From CBIHLX01 sp966210935 (lineage in GTDB: Bacteria > Patescibacteriota > Saccharimonadia > Saccharimonadales > Saccharimonadaceae): 26,310 bases of DNA. Of the stretch, positions 1-6,995 are shown piece by piece. The notes below the pieces were generated by a model. The model searched no databases and was not told where the DNA came from. It worked only from the letters and a program-made list of their open reading frames with translations. Position numbers and translations under genes: made by a program. Where the stretch lies: the NCBI GenBank assembly GCA_966210935.1, contig CBIHLX010000007.1, positions 1 through 26,310 of the forward strand, given 5' to 3'. Position 1 is the stretch's first letter, and each line of letters opens with the position of its first letter.

Positions 1-41
1 ACCCGGATGCTACATGGGCCGCAGTGGAAGCCGCCCTCTAG
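1..41 (+). CDS. Possible C-terminal tail of a gene cut by the window edge
   Basis: Frame 3 reads PDATWAAVEAAL and then TAG at 39-41. It is followed 17 bases later by a hairpin and T-rich run that looks like a terminator. Alanine-rich tails of this kind are common, but 12 residues are too few to name a protein. The stretch could also be the end of an RNA gene. I found no SRP-RNA-like signature here, although ffs often sits near dnaX. Confidence 0.35.
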   Translation, partial: PDATWAAVEAAL

Positions 42-58
42 CTCACAGCACCCACCAC

Positions 59-91
59 AGAGAGCACCACTATGGTGGTCTCTTTAATTTT
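59..91 (+). terminator. Rho-independent terminator after the left-edge gene
   Basis: AGAGA (59-63) pairs with TCTCT (79-83) and CACCA (65-69) pairs with TGGTG (73-77), with one G-G mismatch between the two helices and a three-base loop. A TTTAATTTT run follows. This would separate the left-edge gene from the gene at 123. Confidence 0.6.
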
Positions 92-122
92 ATGATTTAA
101 TATATTAATTCCACTCAATCGA

Positions 123-476
123 ATGGACATTTACAAGCAGGTGAACAAGGGAGGCAATGTGCCTAAAAAGCTCGTAGTAACGAACGGTCTCAATCCGTAC
201 GTACGCCACTACAGGGTTATTACCGCCCCAAAAACACAGCTCATCAGAGGAAAAGAGGTGCCACTACGAACGGACGTTCGACTTCAGTCGCTCGTCACAC
301 CACTTCTGATGAACCGCGACATCACTGATACACACGCCAAAAACGGCGATCTCACCGTACACGTCAAAACCATCGAATCGTGGAGGACGGTCGACCAGAT
401 CGTCATCGACAGCATCTATAATCTCCTAGAGATAAGTATCGACGATCGTCGCAAGGTACCGATTACACGGGCGTAA
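123..476 (+). CDS. Hypothetical protein, 117 aa
   Basis: I do not recognise this protein. It is soluble by appearance, rich in basic residues and Val/Ile/Thr, with no membrane segment, no signal peptide and no cysteine. No Shine-Dalgarno sequence precedes the ATG. The A/T-rich stretch 91-110 contains TATGAT and TATATT, either of which could be a -10 box, so the mRNA leader would be very short. It stands alone between two terminators (59-91 and 539-562), which supports a real single-gene unit. It stops at TAA. A DNA- or RNA-binding role would fit the charge but is only a guess. Confidence 0.6.
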   Translation: MDIYKQVNKGGNVPKKLVVTNGLNPYVRHYRVITAPKTQLIRGKEVPLRTDVRLQSLVTPLLMNRDITDTHAKNGDLTVHVKTIESWRTVDQIVIDSIYNLLEISIDDRRKVPITRA

Positions 477-483
477 TCCATGC

Positions 484-529
484 GGTAGTAACATGTATCA
501 TTCTCTTTATTCATCTGCTTGTTACTACC
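484..529. repeat. Perfect 10-bp inverted repeat in the gap before dnaX
   Basis: GGTAGTAACA at 484-493 is the exact reverse complement of TGTTACTACC at 520-529, with a 26-base loop. It lies 7 bases after the stop of the preceding gene and just ahead of the terminator at 539-562. It could be part of a composite 3' structure or an operator-like palindrome. No T-run follows it directly. Confidence 0.55.
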
Positions 530-538
530 CCCTGCAAT

Positions 539-562
539 ACACCACCTTTTGGGTGTTTTTTA
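539..562 (+). terminator. Terminator between the 117-aa gene and dnaX
   Basis: ACACC (539-543) pairs with GGTGT (552-556). One extra C-G pair past a bulged A gives a CTTTT loop. The run TTTTTTATTT follows directly. Confidence 0.65.
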
Positions 563-626
563 TTTCTCTCAACATAACCAGCCCCAACAGGCCAAAAGCA
601 CAACGCCGCATTTAGCCAAAGTGCCG

Positions 627-632
627 TACAAT
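627..632 (+). promoter_or_regulatory. Candidate -10 box for dnaX
   Basis: TACAAT lies 33 bases before the GTG start of dnaX. A second possible box, TAGAAT, is at 643-648. No convincing -35 element is visible for either. An AGGGG stretch at 651-655 can serve as a weak ribosome binding site. Confidence 0.4.
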
Positions 633-665
633 AGAGTCAAGATAGAATAGCAGGGGATTAATAGA

Positions 666-2153
666 GTGTCACAGGCACTATACCGTAAGTATCGCAGTAA
701 AAACCTCGGTGAAATCGTTGGACAAGAACACGTCACCGACATCTTAAGCCGCTCATTAAAGAGCGGGCGCATCGCACATGCCTACCTCCTGACTGGTCCA
801 CGCGGTGTCGGCAAGACTTCAATCGCACGTATCTTGGCGCACGAAATCAACCAACTGCCATACACTGACGAAAGCAATCATCTCGACATTATCGAAATTG
901 ACGCCGCCAGCAATAACGGCGTCGAGGATGTTCGCGATCTCCGCGAAAAGGTTCAAATCACTCCAGTCACTGCTAAATATAAAGTTTATATTATCGACGA
1001 AGTGCATATGCTCTCCAAGGCAGCCTTTAATGCACTCTTAAAAACACTCGAGGAACCGCCTGCTCACGTCGTGTTTATCCTTGCAACAACCGATGTTGAT
1101 AAGCTACCAGCGACTATTATTAGTCGTACACAGCGCTTTGGCTTCCGTTCGATTGGTCGAGACGTAGCCGTAAAGCACCTACGCGATATTGCCACTCAGG
1201 AAAAGATCACAATCACCGACGGCGCACTCGAACTCATCGCTCAGCACGGCGACGGCAGCTTCCGTGACAGCATCAGCCTGCTTGATCAGCTCAGTAGCTT
1301 ATCTGACAGTAAAGAGGGTATTTCTGAGGAGCTCGTCGAAACGACCTTGGGACTTGCGCCAACTAAACGCGTCGATGAAGTGATCGATGCCTACGACCAC
1401 AAAGATCTTCAGCGAATTATTAGCTTGCTCGACACAAGCGCACGCGACGGCATCCAGACCACCGTACTAGCACACCAGCTAATCCAAACCCTACGCGAGC
1501 GCGTTGGTGAGAAGCCGCAATACATTGAACTGCTTGATCAACTCCTCGACGTTAACAAATCGTCACAGCCACACATTAAGCTTCTGACCGTACTTGGCGC
1601 TCATGCCGCACCAAAGCCAAAAACTGCAGCTCTCTCTGTCGCACCCCACGAGGTTAGCGCGACCGTTGCCGAGCTCGAACAGCAAGCCAGCAAACCGCAC
1701 CCGGTCATACCATCACAGACCAAACCAGTGGCACCGGCACCGACAGCACCAACAGCCGCAAAACCAGCACCAAAGCCAGTCACTTCGTCAACACCGTCAA
1801 CGTCCACCAGTGGTGCAGAAGCACTTCCGAGTGGGCCTATCTCGCTGGAAAGCTTCAACTGGGAGGCGGTGGTTGAGTATACCCGTCAGCACTACGTGGC
1901 GGTCTTTAGCGTCTTATCAAAATGCGGCTACGAACTAGAAGGTGAGAAGCTTGTCCTGTACACGTCTAATGCATTTTACAAAAAGAAGCTCGACGACATG
2001 AAGCATCGTGTTAATTTATCAAACGCTTTGATCGAAACGGGCGTTGGTAATATAGAAATCGAGACCATCGGCACCCCACCGCCACCGAAAGATAGCCAAG
2101 CGGCTGCCGTAGCTGCTATTATGGGTGGAGGAGAAGAGGTGAACGTCGCGTAA
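666..2153 (+). CDS. dnaX: DNA polymerase III subunit gamma/tau (clamp loader ATPase), short form without the zinc module
   Basis: DnaX is the ATPase that loads the sliding clamp in the replisome. The 495-aa product shows Walker A GPRGVGKT (44-51), Walker B YIIDEVHML (108-116), the sensor-1 region ATTDVDKLPATIISRTQRF and sensor-2 region GSFRDSISLLDQ. An Ala/Pro/Thr-rich linker spans about 310-390, and a C-terminal domain ends in AAAVAAIMGGGEE. Canonical DnaX carries a four-cysteine zinc module between Walker A and the IDAASN motif. Here only about 14 residues without cysteine lie there (60-73), so the module is deleted. The start is GTG, chosen because SQALYRKYRS is the usual DnaX N-terminus. 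I see no A-AAA-AAG slippery site, so one product is expected. dnaB follows 20 bases downstream. Confidence 0.96.
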   Translation: MSQALYRKYRSKNLGEIVGQEHVTDILSRSLKSGRIAHAYLLTGPRGVGKTSIARILAHEINQLPYTDESNHLDIIEIDAASNNGVEDVRDLREKVQITPVTAKYKVYIIDEVHMLSKAAFNALLKTLEEPPAHVVFILATTDVDKLPATIISRTQRFGFRSIGRDVAVKHLRDIATQEKITITDGALELIAQHGDGSFRDSISLLDQLSSLSDSKEGISEELVETTLGLAPTKRVDEVIDAYDHKDLQRIISLLDTSARDGIQTTVLAHQLIQTLRERVGEKPQYIELLDQLLDVNKSSQPHIKLLTVLGAHAAPKPKTAALSVAPHEVSATVAELEQQASKPHPVIPSQTKPVAPAPTAPTAAKPAPKPVTSSTPSTSTSGAEALPSGPISLESFNWEAVVEYTRQHYVAVFSVLSKCGYELEGEKLVLYTSNAFYKKKLDDMKHRVNLSNALIETGVGNIEIETIGTPPPPKDSQAAAVAAIMGGGEEVNVA

Positions 2154-2173
2154 GTAGACGCTCAACAGAGGTA

Positions 2174-3523
2174 ATGGCCCAAAAAGAAGTACCAGCCGGG
2201 AAAGTCCCGCCGCAGAATATCGACGCCGAGATGAGTTTGCTCGGTGCTGTTTTAATTGACGAAGAAGTACTGGCCGAAATATCCGAGCAAGTCACACCGC
2301 GCGACTTCTATGACAAGCGTCACGCCACCATTTTCGGTGCGATGATGCGCCTTTACGAGCGCCATAAACCTGTCGACCTCTTGACACTCACTGACGAGCT
2401 TAAGAAAAAAGATGAACTTGAAGTCCTAGGAGGCTCGGCCTATCTGACCGACCTTACTAACTACGTACCAACGGCAGCGCACGCTGAGGCTTATGCCGAC
2501 TTAGTAGCTCAAAAAGCAATCCGTCGCCGTCTTATTAAGGCCAGTTCGGAAATATCAGAGCTTGGCTTTGATGAAGATCAGGACGTCCAAGAGCTACTTG
2601 GCAAAGCGGAGCAAGAACTCTTTGCCGTCAGTGACCAGTCACTAAAACAAGATCTCACCAGTATTGAACAGATTTTGACCGATAGCTTCGACCGCATGGA
2701 AGAGCTACACCGCAACAAGGGTGCACTACGCGGTATCGCAACCGGCTACCGCGACCTTGACAACATGACAGCCGGTCTGCAACGTTCCGATTTGATCATT
2801 CTTGCAGCTCGTCCTGCGATGGGTAAAACGACTTTCGTGACCAACCTCGCATACAACGTTGCGACTATTGCGAAACAGCCGGTTCTATTCTTTAGCCTCG
2901 AGATGAGTAAAGAGCAACTTGTTGACCGCATGCTCGCCGATGCCTCGGGTGTTGACTCCTGGAATATTCGTACTGGTAATCTTTCCGACGATGACTTCGC
3001 CAAACTATCTGAAGCGATGGGAGAAATGGCTGAAGCGCCAATTTATATTGATGACAAACCAGGTCTGACGGTTCTCGAAATGCGTACTAAAGCTCGCCGT
3101 GCGGCCCACGAAGCACCGCTTGGCCTCATTATCGTCGACTACCTCCAGCTAATGCAGGGTAGCGGCAAGTCTGATGGCAACCGTGTACAAGAGGTGAGTG
3201 AGATTTCGCGTGGCCTCAAATTGATCGCACGCGAGCTCAACGTGCCAGTAATCGCACTTTCGCAGCTGTCACGTTCAGTTGAAAGCCGTAGCCCACAAAT
3301 CCCGCAGCTCTCCGACCTGCGTGAATCAGGTTCGATCGAGCAGGATGCCGATATTGTATCCTTTATTTACCGCCCAGGTTACTACGAACCGGATAATCCC
3401 GAATTTGAAAACATCACTAAGCTAATCATCGCCAAGCACCGTAACGGCCCGGTTGGCCACATTGATCTCTTCTTCCACCCAGAGCGCCTACGCTTCATGT
3501 CACTCGACAAAACACACGAGTAG
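2174..3523 (+). CDS. dnaB: Replicative DNA helicase DnaB
   Basis: This is the hexameric 5'-3' helicase that unwinds the fork ahead of the DnaX-coordinated polymerase. The 449-aa product has the N-terminal primase-interaction domain (PPQNIDAEMSLLGAVLID at about 12-29), a linker, and a RecA-like motor with Walker A ARPAMGKTT (212-220), Walker B LIIVDYLQLM (318-327) and the motif region LSQLSRSVE and DLRESGSIEQDAD. Length and motifs are normal and there is no intein. AGAGGT just before the ATG is a usable ribosome binding site. It probably shares the dnaX transcript. Stop is TAG. Confidence 0.97.
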   Translation: MAQKEVPAGKVPPQNIDAEMSLLGAVLIDEEVLAEISEQVTPRDFYDKRHATIFGAMMRLYERHKPVDLLTLTDELKKKDELEVLGGSAYLTDLTNYVPTAAHAEAYADLVAQKAIRRRLIKASSEISELGFDEDQDVQELLGKAEQELFAVSDQSLKQDLTSIEQILTDSFDRMEELHRNKGALRGIATGYRDLDNMTAGLQRSDLIILAARPAMGKTTFVTNLAYNVATIAKQPVLFFSLEMSKEQLVDRMLADASGVDSWNIRTGNLSDDDFAKLSEAMGEMAEAPIYIDDKPGLTVLEMRTKARRAAHEAPLGLIIVDYLQLMQGSGKSDGNRVQEVSEISRGLKLIARELNVPVIALSQLSRSVESRSPQIPQLSDLRESGSIEQDADIVSFIYRPGYYEPDNPEFENITKLIIAKHRNGPVGHIDLFFHPERLRFMSLDKTHE

Positions 3524-3530
3524 AATATGA

Positions 3531-3536
3531 TACAAT
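3531..3536 (+). promoter_or_regulatory. Candidate -10 box before the GT-C-like gene
   Basis: TACAAT lies 12 bases before the ATG at 3549, giving a leader of only about six bases. No Shine-Dalgarno sequence is present between it and the start. Confidence 0.45.
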
Positions 3537-3548
3537 CATAAGTACCTT

Positions 3549-5000
3549 ATGGGTAGAAAAGTAACCGATTATCTTCTTTATCGCTGGCGCTATATTCTCG
3601 GCTATGGCGTTATTGGACTTATCGTTGTCTCACTCCTTATCGTAGCGACACTTTTTGTACCAGGTGCACTCAGCCAGGAGGAAATGCAGAGCGTGGTGAC
3701 AAGCAGCCAGCCTCTCAAGTCGCTCGACCCATCACTCATCGTCAACTTCCCATATCATCTGCTGCAGCGAGCCAGCCTTAGTTTATTCGGCGTCTCAATC
3801 CTCAGCATTAAACTGCCGTCACTCATCTTGAGTCTGCTTTCAATTATCGGTATGTTCCTATTGCTGCGCGGATGGTTCCGTCACAACGTCGCCGTTCTCA
3901 CGACATTGCTCATTGTCACGACAGGGCAGTTCCTTTTCTTGAGTCAACACGGCACGCCGGGCATTATCTCCGTGTTCTGGACAGTATGGATGCTTGTTGC
4001 TGCGCTTATGATTTCGCGTCGAGCACGCCTTGGATGGCTCTGGAAGATTATCCTTGCAGGTGTCGTTGCACTCAGTCTCTATACGCCACTAAGTATCTAC
4101 GTTGTTATTGCACTCCTTAGTGCAGTAACACTCCACCCACATCTGCGATATATCGTTCGTCGACTACCAAAGCTCAAAACCGCCCTGGCTATTATCGTTG
4201 GTCTTATCTTACTTGCGCCGCTAGCCTACACCATCTGGCAGCACCCGCAGACTGGACTCACACTCCTAGGTGTACCGCAGGGGAGCTTTGATATTAAAGC
4301 AAACACCGTGGCTGCACTTGGCAACTACCTTGACTTCATGTCGCCAGCTCACGGCATCTACATGGCACCTCTTTACGGTATCGGCTCACTCGCACTTATC
4401 ATTCTTGGCGTCCTTAGATTATTTACCGCCACCTATACCGCTCGTAGCTACATCATCACCGCATGGGTTATCCTACTGATTCCAGTTGTCATCTTAAATC
4501 CTGATTCTGTCGGCGCTACGTTCGTGCCAGCACTATTATTGATGGCTATGGGTGTCGCTTCGCTGATATCAATGTGGTACAGCCTATTCCCGCGCAACCC
4601 ATACGCCCGTATCGTTGGCCTTGTGCCACTAATCATCCTGATGGGCGGCATGCTCTTAACGAGCGTTGATCGCTATATCAATGGCTACTCATACAACCCA
4701 ACGCTAGCTTCTCAGTTCTCTAAAGATCTACAACTCCTCAATCGCCGCATGGCGATGAACGCCCATGCGCCAGCGACACTCGTCGTTACCGAATCTGAAC
4801 GACCATTCTATGAAGTTGTTGCCAAATATAACGGTCGGCTCACCGTTCTCACAAGCACGCCAGTTACATTACCACCGACGGTCATTATCAGCAGAGAAGC
4901 GCACAAGCCTCTTGAAAACGCCACGCCAACACGAATCGTCACAAGCCCAGCTGCCGAGGATAGTGCGCGCTTCTACGTCTACAAAACAGATCAAAAATAG
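3549..5000 (+). CDS. Polytopic membrane protein, GT-C/PMT-like glycosyltransferase candidate
   Basis: The 483-aa product begins with a short basic cytosolic tail, one long helix (about 16-38) and an external loop with SQEEMQS. About nine or ten further hydrophobic helices follow to about residue 390, and then a soluble tail of about 90 residues. This layout resembles lipid-linked-sugar transferases of the GT-C/ArnT type, whose first external loop carries an acidic catalytic residue. Here E43/E44 are the only candidates there, in place of the usual Asp-Glu pair, so activity cannot be assumed. It sits between dnaB and ybaB, which is not a functional link I can explain. Stop is TAG, 42 bases before ybaB. 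Confidence 0.7.
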   Translation: MGRKVTDYLLYRWRYILGYGVIGLIVVSLLIVATLFVPGALSQEEMQSVVTSSQPLKSLDPSLIVNFPYHLLQRASLSLFGVSILSIKLPSLILSLLSIIGMFLLLRGWFRHNVAVLTTLLIVTTGQFLFLSQHGTPGIISVFWTVWMLVAALMISRRARLGWLWKIILAGVVALSLYTPLSIYVVIALLSAVTLHPHLRYIVRRLPKLKTALAIIVGLILLAPLAYTIWQHPQTGLTLLGVPQGSFDIKANTVAALGNYLDFMSPAHGIYMAPLYGIGSLALIILGVLRLFTATYTARSYIITAWVILLIPVVILNPDSVGATFVPALLLMAMGVASLISMWYSLFPRNPYARIVGLVPLIILMGGMLLTSVDRYINGYSYNPTLASQFSKDLQLLNRRMAMNAHAPATLVVTESERPFYEVVAKYNGRLTVLTSTPVTLPPTVIISREAHKPLENATPTRIVTSPAAEDSARFYVYKTDQK

Positions 5001-5002
5001 CG

Positions 5003-5031
5003 TATACTATAAGAAGTAAACGACGGAGAGG
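5003..5031 (+). promoter_or_regulatory. Promoter -10 and Shine-Dalgarno sequence of ybaB-recR
   Basis: TATACT at 5003-5008 is a good -10 box. GGAGAGG at 5025-5031 is a strong ribosome binding site 11 bases before the ATG. This pair suggests that ybaB and recR are transcribed separately from dnaX-dnaB. Confidence 0.55.
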
Positions 5032-5042
5032 AATATACCGAT

Positions 5043-5333
5043 ATGGCTTTTGATCAAATGAAAATGCTTGCAAAACTACAGAAGGCTCAAAAAGAGCTCA
5101 AGAAAGAAATTGTTGAAGTTGATGCCGGTGAAGGCGCTGTGATTGTTCAAATCAACGGCGAGCTGAAAGTGCAGAGCATCAAGATTGACCCTAGCCGTGT
5201 CGACCTCGAAGACATTGAAGAGCTTGAAGGCTGGATCCAGGCAGCTATCCGCGACGGTATGGCAAAGGCACAGGAAATTGCTGCCGAAAAAATGAAGCCC
5301 CTTATGGGCGGCCTGGGCAACCTCGGCCTTTAA
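5043..5333 (+). CDS. ybaB: YbaB/EbfC family nucleoid-associated protein
   Basis: YbaB/EbfC proteins are small dimeric DNA-binding proteins that coat the nucleoid. This one has 96 aa: an N-terminal helix MKMLAKLQKAQKELKKEI, a central beta sheet (AVIVQINGELKVQSIKIDP), a second helical arm, and a Gly-rich tail ending MGGLGNLGL. All of this is typical for the family. As in many bacteria it lies directly upstream of recR, 12 bases apart, while dnaX, its usual partner on the other side, has been separated from it by dnaB and a membrane protein gene. Confidence 0.95.
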   Translation: MAFDQMKMLAKLQKAQKELKKEIVEVDAGEGAVIVQINGELKVQSIKIDPSRVDLEDIEELEGWIQAAIRDGMAKAQEIAAEKMKPLMGGLGNLGL

Positions 5334-5345
5334 CTCAGGACGATC

Positions 5346-5960
5346 ATGACACAACTACTTCCATCAGCGCTCACCCGAGCCATTGATGAGCTTGGGAAGC
5401 TACCTGGAGTAGGCGCGCGTACCGCTGAACGCTACGCGTATTTCTTGCTACGTGCAAATTCACAAACCAGTGCCTCACTTGCACGTGCACTTGCGGAGCT
5501 TCACTCTGGCGTTAAAACTTGTCCGATCACATTTGCGCTCATCGATGCCGACGAAGACGTGTCCTCTCTCTACAGCGACCCTGATCGCAATAAGAAACTT
5601 GTGGCCGTCGTCGAAGAGCCACTTGATATTGTGGCACTAGAGCGCACCGGACAGTTCAAGGGCACTTACCATGTACTCGGCGGAGCAATCTCACCGATCG
5701 ACGGCATCGGCCCGGAGCAGCTGCACATTCCAGAACTACTCGATCGCCTTGCGCGTGACGAAGCAGAAGAGGTGATTATCGCCACTAACGCCAGTGTCGA
5801 AGGCGAGTCAACCGCACTCTTCCTGCAGCGCCTCATTCAGGAAGCAGGGATCGATATCAAGATGACCCGCCTTGCACGCGGCATACCGGTTGGCGTTGAC
5901 CTTGAATACGCTGATCAGATCACTCTCAGTCATGCGCTCGAGGGCAGACGACTTCTGTAA
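5346..5960 (+). CDS. recR: Recombination mediator RecR with a degenerate zinc finger
   Basis: RecR works with RecO/RecF in loading RecA at gaps. The 204-aa product has the N-terminal helix-hairpin-helix (GKLPGVGARTAERYA, 17-31) and the Toprim domain (AVVEEPLDIVALERTG, then TYHVLGGAISPIDGIGP). The C-terminal signature ARGIPVGVDLEYADQITLSHALEGR is also present. The family zinc finger is CxxC...CxxC. Here only C59 remains, and the other three positions read Thr, Ser/Leu and Ser (within 62-78), so zinc cannot bind in the usual way. AGGA precedes the ATG, and ybaB is immediately upstream. Confidence 0.95.
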   Translation: MTQLLPSALTRAIDELGKLPGVGARTAERYAYFLLRANSQTSASLARALAELHSGVKTCPITFALIDADEDVSSLYSDPDRNKKLVAVVEEPLDIVALERTGQFKGTYHVLGGAISPIDGIGPEQLHIPELLDRLARDEAEEVIIATNASVEGESTALFLQRLIQEAGIDIKMTRLARGIPVGVDLEYADQITLSHALEGRRLL

Positions 5961-5986
5961 CGGTACCTATCCAAGCGTACCTCTGT

Positions 5987-5992
5987 TACAAT
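5987..5992 (+). promoter_or_regulatory. -10 box of the DHH-protein gene, leaderless type
   Basis: TACAAT is followed by seven bases and then the ATG at 6000. Transcription would begin at or next to the start codon, and no Shine-Dalgarno sequence can fit. Confidence 0.6.
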
Positions 5993-5999
5993 AGTGACA

Positions 6000-6995
6000 A
6001 TGTTCGACACTGCAAAACAACTCATCAACGACGCCAAAAAAATTATCATCATCCAGGCCGAAAATCCTGACGGCGACAGCCTAGGAAGCAGCCTTGCGCT
6101 TGAAGAAATCTTAGGTGACCTCAATAAAACAGTCCACCTCTATTGCCCAGTAGAGATCCCGAAGTACATGCGCTACATCAACGGATGGGACCGTGTTTCC
6201 TGTGATTTTGCTACCGATGCTGATTTAGCGATTATCGTTGACACCGCCGCCGACGTCCTTCTGTCCAAGGTGCTCGAAACACCAGGCGCCCGTCATTTCC
6301 TCGAGACCCATCCGGTGCTCGTTATTGACCACCATACCACCGAATCAAACCTCAGTTTTGAACACACCATGCTGAGTGCAGAGGCAGTTGCAACCAGCGC
6401 AGTAATCTACGAATTAGCCACGGCGGCCGGCTGGTCAATTAACCCGCAAGCAGCCGAGGATATGCTTATTGCACTCATGAGCGACAGTCTGGGCCTCACG
6501 ACCCAAAATGTCACGCCGCAGACGTTCTTTGTCGCAGGCAAGCTCACTGAGTTAGGCGCCAGCAACGCAGTCATCGAAGAGCGTCGTCGCGAGTACATGA
6601 AAAAATCACCAGAGATCCTTGCCTACAAGGGAGAGCTTATCGGCCGTATCGAGTATCTACTTGGCGGCAAGCTGGCAGTCGTACATATCCCGTGGGAAGA
6701 CATCCGACAGTACAGCGATCAATACAACCCAAGTGTGCTTGTACTCGACGAAATGCGACTCGTTGAAGGCGTTGCGATAGGTGTCGCTATAAAAACCTAC
6801 CCTGATGGCAAAATTACCGGTAAGCTTCGCGGCAACCTCCCAATCGCCGAACAGGTAGCAGGCTACTTCGGTGGTGGTGGCCATGAGTACGCCGCAGGCT
6901 TCCGTGCTTACGAAAGTTACGATACGATTATCAAAGAATTAATTGACGCAACAGACAAGGCAATTCGCAACTATGACTCAGCTCACTCTGCATAA
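6000..6995 (+). CDS. DHH/DHHA1-family phosphoesterase (NrnA/RecJ-like)
   Basis: Members of this family hydrolyse short oligonucleotides, cyclic dinucleotides or pAp using a Mn pair. The 331-aa product shows motif I NPDGDSLGS (D24, D26), motif II IIVDTA (D81), motif III VIDHH (D110-H112), a motif IV-like SDSLG (D162), and the DHHA1 substrate loop GGGGHEYAAGF (291-301). The usual motif I starts with His (HxxPDGD), but here that position is A20. Motif IV is SDSLG instead of TDTG. I chose ATG 6000 over GTG 5994 because the -10 box ends at 5992. The gene overlaps cysS by 23 bases. It could be an NrnA-type nanoRNase, and the altered metal ligands make its activity uncertain. Confidence 0.88.
   Translation: MFDTAKQLINDAKKIIIIQAENPDGDSLGSSLALEEILGDLNKTVHLYCPVEIPKYMRYINGWDRVSCDFATDADLAIIVDTAADVLLSKVLETPGARHFLETHPVLVIDHHTTESNLSFEHTMLSAEAVATSAVIYELATAAGWSINPQAAEDMLIALMSDSLGLTTQNVTPQTFFVAGKLTELGASNAVIEERRREYMKKSPEILAYKGELIGRIEYLLGGKLAVVHIPWEDIRQYSDQYNPSVLVLDEMRLVEGVAIGVAIKTYPDGKITGKLRGNLPIAEQVAGYFGGGGHEYAAGFRAYESYDTIIKELIDATDKAIRNYDSAHSA

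Noticed and set aside
1..60. SRP RNA (ffs) or another RNA gene ending at the left edge
   Set aside because: ffs is often next to dnaX, but the conserved GGAAGGAAGCAGCC-type loop is absent, and the frame PDATWAAVEAAL with TAG is a simpler reading.
666..2153. Programmed frameshift in dnaX giving gamma and tau
   Set aside because: No heptamer of six A followed by G, and no matching Shine-Dalgarno plus hairpin, was found. The nearest run has five A.
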